Shown: positions 24,836 through 33,844 of the stretch, in pieces
Layout: the number at the start of each line of letters is the position of its first letter
How positions within the stretch are numbered: position 1 is the stretch's first letter
Source of the DNA: CATOSP01 sp965205385
Lineage (GTDB): Bacteria; Chloroflexota; Dehalococcoidia; Lucifugimonadales; UBA3495
Assembly (NCBI GenBank): GCA_965205385.1
Contig: CBDBGS010000006.1
Span: 434,001 to 498,000, forward strand
Length of the DNA: 64,000 nucleotides
Direction: 5' to 3'
Notes under the pieces: generated by a model
Databases searched by the model: none
The model's input: only the letters and a program-made list of their open reading frames with translations
Told to the model about the DNA's origin: nothing
Position numbers and translations under genes: made by a program

Positions 24836-25944
24836 GACGGACTGTCCTTGGATGCCGTTGGAGATATCGGAATTCCCTTGGCGTCTGTTTGCTCTGTGTC
24901 GCCAGTGGCCGTCAACTGGTTCAGCGAAACGTGCTGGCTCCAAAGGACCAGCAACCCAACCAGATTGACGGGCAGCCAGAGGGCGACCAGATGAACGAAA
25001 GTGGCGTATGCCGCCCCGACCGACGCTCCCACACCCAGCGCGAGCAATGTCTGTTGCGCCACGACTTCGAAGGGGCCGATCCCGCCCACTGCCGCTGGAA
25101 CTGCGGTCGCCAGGTTTGACGTAGCGGTCAACAGGACCATGACCATCGCCAGGACCCAGACCGATCCAAACACTTGAGATAAATCAAAGGCATAGGCTAC
25201 CAGAAAATAGACCGCCGTCTCACCGATCCAAACGGGAAGCGACAACAGGAACAGCGCCAGGTGTTTCCGCGGCGAACTCAGTATCCGCAGCCCTTGGATA
25301 AACGCCGCGGCGAAACTCAATATCTTTTCACGACCGAACCTCTCCGGGACCACTCCCAAAAGCCGGCTCACGGTAGCGGCGGCGTTACTTGAAACCGCCA
25401 ACAACGTCAGCGCGCCCAGCGCGGCCAGGAAAGCCGCCGCGGTCCCGGCCATGACTACGGTCCATGCGGTGCGGGTTACGGCGCCGGCGGTATCGAACCA
25501 TCCCATCGCTAGCAGCGCGGGGGCGGATATAGCCACGAACGCCATCAGGGTTACCCCGTCATACACTCTTTCGACCCCGATGGTCGCCAAGGCCGGACCG
25601 GAGCCGAAATTCTCCCTCTTTGCAAGGTAGTACGACCGCACCAGCTCCCCTAGACGCATCGGGAGGACATTGTTGGCAAGATAACCGATCACGATTACCG
25701 GGTATAACCTGGAGACCGGGAAGACTCGCAGAGGGCGGAGCAGGTATCTCCAACGCAAGGCCCGGAAGTAAACCGCCACGAAATACACCGCTATAGCCGG
25801 GACGACGTAAAGGTAATTGGCCTGGGTCAGCGCCATTCCGACATCGGAGAAGTCCACCTGGTAGACCAGCAGCAACAGAAACAGCAGGCTCAACGCCACG
25901 GTCAACCAGAACCGCCAATTCCTTAGAAGAGAGGAACTAATCAT
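24832..25944 (-). CDS. Lysylphosphatidylglycerol synthase TM-region / flippase-like integral membrane protein
   Basis: 370 codons. Eight or so hydrophobic segments and the family signatures LGELVRSYYLAKRE (about residue 97) and AVGGIGPFE (about residue 284). The family (UPF0104, MprF-like flippase part) is linked to membrane-lipid flipping; no soluble aminoacyl-transferase domain is present. It overlaps the following flavoprotein by 4 bases. Confidence 0.82.
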   Translation of the reverse strand: MISSSLLRNWRFWLTVALSLLFLLLLVYQVDFSDVGMALTQANYLYVVPAIAVYFVAVYFRALRWRYLLRPLRVFPVSRLYPVIVIGYLANNVLPMRLGELVRSYYLAKRENFGSGPALATIGVERVYDGVTLMAFVAISAPALLAMGWFDTAGAVTRTAWTVVMAGTAAAFLAALGALTLLAVSSNAAATVSRLLGVVPERFGREKILSFAAAFIQGLRILSSPRKHLALFLLSLPVWIGETAVYFLVAYAFDLSQVFGSVWVLAMVMVLLTATSNLATAVPAAVGGIGPFEVVAQQTLLALGVGASVGAAYATFVHLVALWLPVNLVGLLVLWSQHVSLNQLTATGDTEQTDAKGIPISPTASKDSPS

Positions 25945-26108
25945 CGACGCCAGCTTCGGTTAGGATGTCCACTCGGACCACCACTGGGCCGGTCCAAGAG
26001 TCGATGGAGTCCAGGACAGGAATGCCCACTATATTGAAGGCGGTGCGATTCCACAAGGGAATTCGGCATACCGGAAGGACCGATGTGGCTGCAGTGCGGG
26101 GTGGTTTC

Positions 26109-28919
26109 TCACTCTCCCGGTAAATACCTGTAGAACTCCGACGTGTACCACTCGGCGTCCAGGCGTCTATGTATCAAATACGCCAGCCCGTCGGCCCATG
26201 ACTCGCGGCTCGTTGCCACTTCTTTGAAGTACTGGATGTCCAGGCCCAGTTGCTTCCTGTTGGGGAAAGCGCGAAGGCCCAAAACGAACCCTTCGTTGGG
26301 ACGGTCTTCGTTGGGACGGCGGTAGCTCTCCGGGAACCAGACCAGGTCGCGGAAGGGCCCGTCGCTCGCGAACCGTTCGAGGGAGCTGGCATTGGGCCGG
26401 ATGTGGGGCGCGGTCAACAGGATGGCCTCGGAGTCTGTATCATCCGAGGCGGGATTACACGAGGTATTCCATCCATCTTCACCTTCGCTCTTGAAGCACG
26501 AGAACGAGAGTAGTCCGTCTTCCTGCACGTTCCGCACGTACCACTGGAAGGGGTACCACATATCGTAATCGACCATCACCTTGTCGCCGTCTTCCGCGCC
26601 ATCGAACACACGGCTATCCAATTCGGTGAAAGTGGGAGGCAGGTCCGAGCTTCCCTGGGCGTAGACTAGGACCTCTTTGTAGGAGTCGTCGTAGGTGTAG
26701 GAGGCCCGGAGGGCTCCCAAGACGCCGAACCCCAGCAGAAGCGCCGCGATTCCCAGTCCCGCCAGCGCCATCCCCTCACGGGGCCGGCTGAATCTCACGA
26801 CAACCGCCGAGGCCAGGGCGAGCAGGGCAGCGGACCCCAGCAGGACCCACTTGTCCAGAGTTGGACCCGCCGCTGTGTCTGAGGCGTCGTGGACGTAGGT
26901 GTATACTTGGTAGACGGCAACCACGATAGCCGCCGCCGCGAGCACCGGCAACGCGGCACGCCCGCGGTCCAGAACATTCCTCCAGGCTACCCAGTCCGCC
27001 AATTCCCCAAGAAACTTACCCGCGAGGAAAATGAAGGGCAACGTCACGTTTACCAGCAACCAGGGCATCTTTTCCGAAGCCACGGTGTAGGCGGCCAGGG
27101 TGAGCCCTGTCCACAGGGCCAGAACGATTCCCAGGACGTCGCCTTTCCGCAGGAAATATGCCGTGGCGGCCAGCCCGAATACGACTGGTAGAAGCTCGTA
27201 TACCCCCAGCCCGACGAAGTAGTAGTACCAGGGCTGGTTCCCCCGGGCGACGTTTTGCTGGGCAACCCAGTAGCCCATCCCCAGCCAGGAGCCGCTGAAT
27301 ATCCCGGCCAAGTTGGTGAAGTATGTGGTGTAAAGCGTTACCCAGATCAGGTAAAACACCGCCGCGCAATAGAGCCAAACACCACCCAGTAACCTGAGGC
27401 CGCAGTAGACCGAGACCGACAGCCCGCCAAATAGCAAGATACCGGCCACCAGGTAGTTGACCGGGAGCGCGTTTGCGCTGGCGTCAACGCTTATTCCGCT
27501 GGGCAGGACCATGCCCACTACGGCGGCTACGTCCACCAACGGAGTGAAGAGCACAAGATATGGCAACGTGAGCATCGGCGGGACAAGCAGTAGGAGACCG
27601 CTTCGGCCCCAGGGTTGGCGCGTGATGACCAGTATCGCGACGGCCAGCACCACGAGGACTCCCGCGACAGCGAAATCCGGCGCATTCCCTGTTTCCACCT
27701 GGTACCACGCTATGGGGCGGAACAGGACCCAAGCGAGGGCGGTGACGCTCAGCGCGGGTGCGGCGACGCCAGGCAACGATTCCCGGCAGTACGGCCAGGC
27801 CCGGACCATGGGACGAGTCACCTTGGATTTCAGGGAACTTCCCGTGACCGCGCCAACGTCAGGTCCCAAGGTCAGGGCGGGGGAGCCGATGGGCACACGC
27901 CGTTGCCCCTGCCACGCGGTAGGCCCTGGCGAGGACTCGTCTGGTGAGTCTGTCTCAACGGGAGTCTCGATACTGACCCGGCGCAGGTTTTTCCAGGACA
28001 GAAATCCCAGGACCAGTAGGGCGGCCAGGATGTGGAGCCACAACGGAAATTCATGCGCTGGGACCGAGATGAAGGGCTCGGCCCAATGCGGAGCTCCTAC
28101 GATGCCGTCTTCGACTCCCTGGCGGTTGGTCAATGCTAGTCCGAAGAGGTCTTGAAACAGTCCGGACGCAGCCACCCACTGGGGAAGGGTTAGGGTGAAG
28201 AGCAGGGCTACGAACATGCTCGGCGGGCCAAGGTCCCGGAACCTCAGCCGCCCCAGGGCCCAGGGCGTGAGCCCCGGCAACGCCATAAGGAAGGCGATAG
28301 CGCCGAAGAAGACTACCACCATGTAGGCGGTCTCCTTGGTGGTGAACATGAGGGCCAAGACCGCGGACGTCAACACCAGGTAACGAGCCTTGCCCGACTC
28401 GAAGTACCGCCACATGAGGACCAGTATGGAGGCTGCCCAAAAGGCCATCATGATGTCGTTTCGGCCAAAGCGGCTGAAATAAAGCAGGCTGGGCGATAGC
28501 GCAAGCATGAGCCCGGTGAACACGGAACCGGCCCCGCCGATGTGATGGCGAAGGAAATATGGGACGCCGGCCAGGGCCGCGCCGAACAATACATACGCAA
28601 GCCGGGCCGTGTGGTCGTTGTCGCCGAAAATGTGGAAGATTAACGCGGTTAACTCAATCTGGAACGGCCCGTGCATCCAAGGAGAGTGGATGAACCCCTC
28701 CCCTTTGAACAGCTTCCAGGAGAAGTGGACGTGTATAGCTTCGTCATAATGCATCGTCCGCCCGTCCAGCTCCCACATACGGAGGCCGAACGCGCCGACG
28801 ACCAATATCAGGAACGCCAACTCCAGCCAACCGATTTGGATTTTTGGCAATCGAGGCCGGACGAGACGCTTGAGCAGCGGTCCTTTAGCCGTGGCTTGTT
28901 GCATAAGCGCCAGATGCAC
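26109..28919 (-). CDS. Agl23-like membrane glycosyltransferase-family protein (TIGR03663 type)
   Basis: 936 codons; ATG 28904 is an alternative start. Many membrane segments through residue 690, then a soluble C-terminal domain of about 230 residues. The first loop carries MHYDEAIHVHFSWKLFKGEG, with the Asp-Glu pair expected of GT-C/GT39-like enzymes that use lipid-linked sugars. It has the length and layout of the TIGR03663 group known from Chloroflexi and archaea. The gene overlaps the 3' end of the next large membrane gene, pointing to one transcript. Confidence 0.8.
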   Translation of the reverse strand: MHLALMQQATAKGPLLKRLVRPRLPKIQIGWLELAFLILVVGAFGLRMWELDGRTMHYDEAIHVHFSWKLFKGEGFIHSPWMHGPFQIELTALIFHIFGDNDHTARLAYVLFGAALAGVPYFLRHHIGGAGSVFTGLMLALSPSLLYFSRFGRNDIMMAFWAASILVLMWRYFESGKARYLVLTSAVLALMFTTKETAYMVVVFFGAIAFLMALPGLTPWALGRLRFRDLGPPSMFVALLFTLTLPQWVAASGLFQDLFGLALTNRQGVEDGIVGAPHWAEPFISVPAHEFPLWLHILAALLVLGFLSWKNLRRVSIETPVETDSPDESSPGPTAWQGQRRVPIGSPALTLGPDVGAVTGSSLKSKVTRPMVRAWPYCRESLPGVAAPALSVTALAWVLFRPIAWYQVETGNAPDFAVAGVLVVLAVAILVITRQPWGRSGLLLLVPPMLTLPYLVLFTPLVDVAAVVGMVLPSGISVDASANALPVNYLVAGILLFGGLSVSVYCGLRLLGGVWLYCAAVFYLIWVTLYTTYFTNLAGIFSGSWLGMGYWVAQQNVARGNQPWYYYFVGLGVYELLPVVFGLAATAYFLRKGDVLGIVLALWTGLTLAAYTVASEKMPWLLVNVTLPFIFLAGKFLGELADWVAWRNVLDRGRAALPVLAAAAIVVAVYQVYTYVHDASDTAAGPTLDKWVLLGSAALLALASAVVVRFSRPREGMALAGLGIAALLLGFGVLGALRASYTYDDSYKEVLVYAQGSSDLPPTFTELDSRVFDGAEDGDKVMVDYDMWYPFQWYVRNVQEDGLLSFSCFKSEGEDGWNTSCNPASDDTDSEAILLTAPHIRPNASSLERFASDGPFRDLVWFPESYRRPNEDRPNEGFVLGLRAFPNRKQLGLDIQYFKEVATSRESWADGLAYLIHRRLDAEWYTSEFYRYLPGE

Positions 28920-31347
28920 CTTGCGGGGGTTGTGGCTTGAATTCGTAAATGATTACGCCCTCACCCTCCCATGCGGGTTCCAGGAGGTCGCCGAGGACCG
29001 CCAGGTTGTCATTGCCATACTTGGTGCGCTCGCGGCTTCCCAGGTAGACGTACCGCACGGAGTAACGTTTCAGGATGTCTGAGACCACGGCCGGGTCGCC
29101 GCTCTGGTATACCGCCGCCACGTCCGCCTCCCTTCCCCTCATGGGGTCGCTGCTCCCCCGCCACTGGAGTTCGTGTCCCCGCCATCCGAGGACGGTGGGG
29201 AGCCCGGTGCTGGCGGAAATCCTGCCAAAGTCCGAGTAGTCGCCGCCTACCGCCTCTATGATGGGCCCCCTGGGAGCTTGGTCCCGAAGCCAGCCGATTG
29301 CTTCGTACTCGCCCCTCGACGAGTCACGGACAAACGCCAGGCCGTCCAGCGTGTTGTCGGAGAGGGTGTGACCCTCGGTGAACAACCCGGTCCGGTCCGC
29401 CACCGCCCCCAAAGGATAGTATAACGACGCGAGCAGTAGCAGAAACACGAGGACGGTCCAAACGTGGCTCCCCGACGGCAGAAGGCGTTTCCAGGCGGAT
29501 GAAGTTGGAAGCCGCGAGGTCTGGCCCGATGGTGGTTCAGGGCTGGCCGGTCCCGTAGCCTCGGGTCTGGCAAGCCAATAGTAAACTCCGTAGCCTCCTA
29601 CCAACGAGAGCAGGAGCCATGACTGGTAATACACTTTGAATACGGTATTCATCCGGTTGCCGAACAAGTCTACAACGTAGAAGAACTCGACTCCCGCCAG
29701 GAGATAGAATGCCGTTGCCAGCAGGACCAGCGCGAACCCCTTGGCAGGCCCACATTCGAGGCGGGCCCGTTGAGCGGCCGCCAAGCCTGCTAGTCCCACG
29801 GCGACCAGCCCCGGCCCAACCCATAGGGCTCTCCATCCGACCTTGACCGCGGCCTGGACGAAGCTGTCGTCGATGTATCCGATCACCAAGACGATGTCGG
29901 CCCAGAGCAGAAACGGCGCAAGGCAGACCACTAACAGCAACTTGATTAACGGGATGTCTTTCCCCAGCGTCGTCCGCAGGCCCACAAGCTGCCTTAGCAG
30001 GAATGATAGGCCGAGGAAACCCAGGAACCCCATGGCCAGAATGAACAAGAAAGGCCTGGTGCCCGGACCGGTGACGGGGAGTACGCCCGACGCCTGGCTA
30101 TCGACTGACAAGTAGAATGGCAAAAATAGGGCGACTGCCAGCGCGACTATGGGGACGACGACAACCGCGGCATCCCGTACCGCCCGCCCCAGGTCGGCTT
30201 CGCGGTCTCCATACGCTTTTAGCAGGGCTAAGACCGTCAAGATTCCGGCCATCAGCGGGAAGTCCCAGGCATTGATGAAGGCCAGGGACCCCAGCAGCAA
30301 GGAAATGGCCACCGCTTGCACAGGGTGGCCTCTAAGCCAGGTGAGACCGAGGGCGCCCGGTGAAACGAAGAAATGGAGCATTGCCGACAGGACCAGAAGG
30401 TTGAAGGGCAGGCTCATCGCGTGGGGGTGCAGGTCGCCGAGCAGGAAGCTGAACATCGGAAACTCGGTAATCGTGTAGTCGATGCTCTGGCCGTCAACCA
30501 GCGTGTCGATTAGCCTTGTGGCCCGCCACCACCATAGGTACTGGCCGGGAAAGCCGCCGGCGCTGGACCCGCCCCCTTCGAGGCCTTTGATTCCGACCCA
30601 GGCCCAAAAGCCGTCGCCCCCCCATCCCATCGAGTGTACCCACTCTATTACACCCTCCAGGTTGCCTATCGCCAATAATAGGACCGAAGCCAGAAGCCCA
30701 GTCGCCAGCCCGGCGCGGACCGTCCCGCCCGACAGCCTGACCAGGCTATGGGTCAACCCAAAGGCGCCGGCGGCAGCCATGGCCGGGACCAGAGATATTG
30801 AGAGGTTGTAGCTGACGTTAGTTCCTATTCCAGTGAGCTGTGTTAGAAATCCCATCATGAAATGGCCGAAGTAGTAATAGCTAATGGGATGGCCGGAAAG
30901 CCAGGGGTCTTCCGGAGGGAGGGAGGTGGCGTGGACCGATGCGTTCAGGAACGCGAAGTCCATGGGTTTTTCTGTGCCAGTTATGGCCGGAGACTCGGAG
31001 GTAACCCACGCCCAGAGGAAGAAAAACGCCAGGAAGACGCACTCTATGGCTATGAGGGTCCGCCACTCCTTCCGGGCGAAATCGGACACCGCGTCCCAAT
31101 TACGCCACAGTGCGAAGAGGCCAACTATCGCCAGGAGTCCAACTATGGAGAAGATGGCAGGCTGGGAACTGGGAACTGTCCGGGTTAGGCCCACGACCCA
31201 TAAGGTGTAGGCCCCCAGCACAAGTCCCAAGGGTTTGACTATACTATAGCCGCGGTCGGGCAGTGCGCGGAAAAGGAGAAAGGCGAGCGGGAACGCTAGA
31301 ATTCCGAGGACTTCAACGGCCAGCAGCCAGACGAGAACGTCGACCAC
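28885..31347 (-). CDS. Chlor_Arch_YYY (DUF2298)-type giant membrane protein
   Basis: 820 codons, about 18-20 membrane segments. The conserved-type regions are DFAFLNASVHATSLPPEDPWLSG, then SYYYFGHFMMGFLTQLTG and the SFLLGDLHPHAMSLPFNLL loop, typical of the DUF2298 family. The family is found with Agl23-like proteins in Chloroflexi and Archaea and is thought to act in surface glycosylation. The role is not proven. It directly precedes, with overlap, its usual partner here. Confidence 0.85.
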   Translation of the reverse strand: MVDVLVWLLAVEVLGILAFPLAFLLFRALPDRGYSIVKPLGLVLGAYTLWVVGLTRTVPSSQPAIFSIVGLLAIVGLFALWRNWDAVSDFARKEWRTLIAIECVFLAFFFLWAWVTSESPAITGTEKPMDFAFLNASVHATSLPPEDPWLSGHPISYYYFGHFMMGFLTQLTGIGTNVSYNLSISLVPAMAAAGAFGLTHSLVRLSGGTVRAGLATGLLASVLLLAIGNLEGVIEWVHSMGWGGDGFWAWVGIKGLEGGGSSAGGFPGQYLWWWRATRLIDTLVDGQSIDYTITEFPMFSFLLGDLHPHAMSLPFNLLVLSAMLHFFVSPGALGLTWLRGHPVQAVAISLLLGSLAFINAWDFPLMAGILTVLALLKAYGDREADLGRAVRDAAVVVVPIVALAVALFLPFYLSVDSQASGVLPVTGPGTRPFLFILAMGFLGFLGLSFLLRQLVGLRTTLGKDIPLIKLLLVVCLAPFLLWADIVLVIGYIDDSFVQAAVKVGWRALWVGPGLVAVGLAGLAAAQRARLECGPAKGFALVLLATAFYLLAGVEFFYVVDLFGNRMNTVFKVYYQSWLLLSLVGGYGVYYWLARPEATGPASPEPPSGQTSRLPTSSAWKRLLPSGSHVWTVLVFLLLLASLYYPLGAVADRTGLFTEGHTLSDNTLDGLAFVRDSSRGEYEAIGWLRDQAPRGPIIEAVGGDYSDFGRISASTGLPTVLGWRGHELQWRGSSDPMRGREADVAAVYQSGDPAVVSDILKRYSVRYVYLGSRERTKYGNDNLAVLGDLLEPAWEGEGVIIYEFKPQPPQGASGAYATSHG

Positions 31348-31416
31348 GTTTGCTTAGAGAGCCATAGATTATGAGGGGTTTGACGCTCGATAGTCAGGTA
31401 AGGTTCCGGGTTTAGG

Positions 31417-32373
31417 TTAGGGCACTGGCGCCAGGAGTGCGTCGACGAATTCCTGGCCGTCGAAGGGGGCTAGGTCGTCGAGCCCTTCCCCTGTACCGAT
31501 GAACATTATAGGGACGCCCAGTTCCTGTTTGATGGCCAGCGCGATCCCTCCGCGAGCGGTGCCGTCCAGCTTGGCCAAGAATATTCCGGTGCAGTCCACG
31601 GCTTCTTTGAATGACTTGGCCTGGGCGAGCCCATTGTGCCCGGTGGTCGCATCCAGGGTTAGGATCACCTGGTGGGGCGCGGAGGGGTCGAGCCGTTTCA
31701 GCACCCGGTCCATCTTCTTGAGCTCTTCCATCAGGTTTGACTTGGTGTGCAGCCGTCCCGCGGTGTCGATGATTAGGATGTCCGCGCCTCTGGCCCGCCC
31801 GGCTTGGTACGTATCGTAGGCCACCGCGCCTGGGTCCGAGCCGGAGCCGTGGCTAATCACGTCTACTCCCACGCGCTCGCCCAGAATTTGAAGCTGCTCT
31901 GACGCAGCCGCCCGGAAGGTGTCCCCCGCCCCGAGGATGACCCGCTTTCCGGATTGCTCGAAGTGGTGGGCCAACTTGGCGATGCTCGTGGTCTTGCCTA
32001 CTCCGTTGACCCCGACCATCAAGATGACATAAGGCGCGGTTTCTTCGCCTGACCCGGAAAGCATGTCTCCGGAGTCGGGGTTTTCCATCTCTCGCACAAG
32101 GATGTCTTTCAAGATCTGGAAGGCCCGATCTGGGCTGTTGATCCCTTCGGACCTGATCCGGGCCTTCAATTCATCAATGATTCGCAGGGAGGTATCGACT
32201 CCCACGTCCGAAGATATCAGGATCTCCTCCAGTTCTTCCCAAAGGGAATCATCCAGACGTGAACTTCTGAACGCGGTGAGGATCCTGCCAAACCAGCGGT
32301 CCCTGCTGGGTTTCGTGGCCTCTTCGGTCTGTTCTTTGTCTTTGGGCGGGTTGCGGCGGAAAAATTTAAGCAT
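31417..32373 (-). CDS. ftsY: Signal recognition particle receptor FtsY
   Basis: 318 codons: a short N-terminal region followed by an NG domain. The GTPase motifs are GVNGVGKTTSIAKLA (P-loop, about residue 119), DTFRAAA (about residue 155), DTAGRLHTKSNLMEEL (about residue 202) and TKLDG-like LAKLDGTARGG (about residue 268). FtsY receives SRP-bound ribosomes at the membrane. It is 22 bases after rnc on the same strand, a common pairing. Confidence 0.96.
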   Translation of the reverse strand: MLKFFRRNPPKDKEQTEEATKPSRDRWFGRILTAFRSSRLDDSLWEELEEILISSDVGVDTSLRIIDELKARIRSEGINSPDRAFQILKDILVREMENPDSGDMLSGSGEETAPYVILMVGVNGVGKTTSIAKLAHHFEQSGKRVILGAGDTFRAAASEQLQILGERVGVDVISHGSGSDPGAVAYDTYQAGRARGADILIIDTAGRLHTKSNLMEELKKMDRVLKRLDPSAPHQVILTLDATTGHNGLAQAKSFKEAVDCTGIFLAKLDGTARGGIALAIKQELGVPIMFIGTGEGLDDLAPFDGQEFVDALLAPVP

Positions 32374-32395
32374 GGACTATTTCAGTAGGGACTAT

Positions 32396-33091
32396 TTAAG
32401 CGTTCGGGGCCAGTGTGTTTAGCGCGTTATCGGCGGCGGAGCGTTCGGCGTCGGCCCTGCTCTTGCCCTGCCCCTGGCCGACAACCCGGTCCTCAACCAG
32501 CGCTTCCACCATGAATGTCGGGTTATGGGCTGGGCCATGGGTGGACACAACACGGTAGCGGGGCGTGGGCATTCCCTGGGATTGGACGTGTTCTTGAAGG
32601 CGGGACTTGGGGTTCTCCCGGGGGCCGCCCTGTAGGAAGAAACTTTCCAGTTCCTCCGACATGGCTCGAAGGACGAAGGCGCTGGCATGGTCGAAGTCCC
32701 GGTCTACGTACACCGCCGCCACGACGGCCTCGAACGCCGCGGCAAGGATCGAGTCTCGCCGACGGCCTCCATTGGCCTCCTCACCCTTCCCCAGTAGTAG
32801 ATACTGGCCCAACCCCAGACGCCGAGCTACACGGGCCAGGGACTCGCCACAGACAAGCTCGGCCCGGCTTTTGGTCAGTTCGCCTTCGCTCAAGTTGGGA
32901 AGACGCCGGAAGAGCTCGGTTGATATGGTGAGCTCGACAACGGCGTCTCCCAGGAACTCCAGCCGCTCGTAGGAGTCTGCGGGTTGTCCTCCCTGTTCGT
33001 TCAGGAAGGACTTATGAACCAATGCCCGGTGGAGTGGCTCCGGGTCCAGGAATTCCAGGCCCAGGGCCGCTTCCAAGCGGTAGGTACCCAA
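32396..33091 (-). CDS. rnc: Ribonuclease III
   Basis: 231 codons from TTG 33091, with AGGAG 7 bases upstream. The catalytic signature ERLEFLGDAVVEL is at about residues 42-54 and the second acidic cluster is in AAAFEAVVAAVYVDRD. The dsRNA-binding domain runs from about residue 158 (NPKSRLQEHVQSQG to the end). RNase III processes rRNA and other structured RNAs. It follows the selenoprotein candidate by 10 bases and precedes ftsY. Confidence 0.95.
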   Translation of the reverse strand: MGTYRLEAALGLEFLDPEPLHRALVHKSFLNEQGGQPADSYERLEFLGDAVVELTISTELFRRLPNLSEGELTKSRAELVCGESLARVARRLGLGQYLLLGKGEEANGGRRRDSILAAAFEAVVAAVYVDRDFDHASAFVLRAMSEELESFFLQGGPRENPKSRLQEHVQSQGMPTPRYRVVSTHGPAHNPTFMVEALVEDRVVGQGQGKSRADAERSAADNALNTLAPNA

Positions 33092-33101
33092 CCGTTGGCT
33101 C

Positions 33102-33734
33102 CTAGATCACGTCGTGGGGCCACGGAGGCGACGGGCGCTTGATCTCGCCAACGTGAGCGAATTCACTCATGGTCTTGATTAGGCTGTCGAAGATCTCCTC
33201 GGCCTGTTCCGCCGGAGGCGGGAACATCTTGAGGAATGCCGATTTGCCGCCGGGGAAGACGAAGGTCGGAACGCCGAACGCGCCAACTTCCTCGACCGCC
33301 CTGGTGTGGCTCTCGCCGATCTCGCGCAGCAGGTCCGGGTCTACCAGGTCCTCCCTGAACTGGGCCACGTCGAGGCCGGACTTGGTCGCGGCGGCCTCAA
33401 TGACTTCCGGGTCGTTCAGGTCAACCTTGTCTTCGTGCCGGGCCGCAAGCAGAGTGTTGAAGAAGGACTTAAAGGCGTCCTTGCCCTGCCGCTTGGCGGC
33501 CAATCCCGCCTGGTGGGCCAGCAGGGTTTTGTCCGTCCCGTTAATGATCTCCGGCTGCTCCCAGACTTTGTAATCGGGGCCCTCTTTGCTGTTGACCTGG
33601 GCGAGTGAGAAGGGTTGCCAGTCGATATCCACCTCAGTCCCCTTGGCTTCTTCTACCTTTTCCAACCACCGGTTGGCGTTATAGACGAAGGGTCAACGAA
33701 AGTCGTAATAGGTCGTGAATGCTGCGTCAGCCAC
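33102..33734 (-). CDS. DsbA/FrnE-family thioredoxin-fold protein, candidate selenoprotein (UGA = Sec14)
   Basis: 210 residues if TGA (33695-33693) is read as selenocysteine. GTG 33734 has AGGAGG 6 bases upstream and a near-consensus promoter at 33764-33792. The frame reads TTYYDFR, TGA, PFVYNANRWLEKVEE. DsbA-family oxidoreductases have FDFxCPWCY here, so the TGA takes the place of the catalytic Cys, giving U-P-F-V with no second Cys. The rest of the domain is intact, including the cis-Pro loop GVPTF (154-158). A perfect 6-bp hairpin with GGT loop follows the TGA. Without readthrough, the protein would start at TTG 33665 and lose its active site. No export signal is seen, so it is likely cytosolic. 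Confidence 0.85.
33662..33676 (-). promoter_or_regulatory. Candidate bacterial SECIS hairpin with GGU loop
   Basis: On the minus strand CCAACC (33676-33671) and GGTTGG (33667-33662) pair perfectly around the loop GGT (33670-33668). The loop starts at the 23rd base after the TGA. A lower TCTA/TAGA pairing may extend it. A short stem with a GGU loop at this distance is the hallmark of SelB-recognised elements such as that of fdhF. Confidence 0.7.
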
Positions 33735-33763
33735 GGTTTTCCTCCTCGCGGATAGATATTTCG

Positions 33764-33792
33764 ATTGTATCGGCGCGGGTGATGGTTGTCAA
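33764..33792 (-). promoter_or_regulatory. Promoter for the DsbA-like selenoprotein gene
   Basis: On the minus strand, TTGACA, 17 bases, TACAAT: 6/6 and 5/6 consensus. It lies 30 bases before the GTG start at 33734 and overlaps the region upstream of the divergent cca gene. Confidence 0.75.
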
Positions 33793-33844
33793 AGTGTGCG
33801 GCAATGCCACCGCCCTAGGTTTCGGACCTGGGTGTTATACTAGA

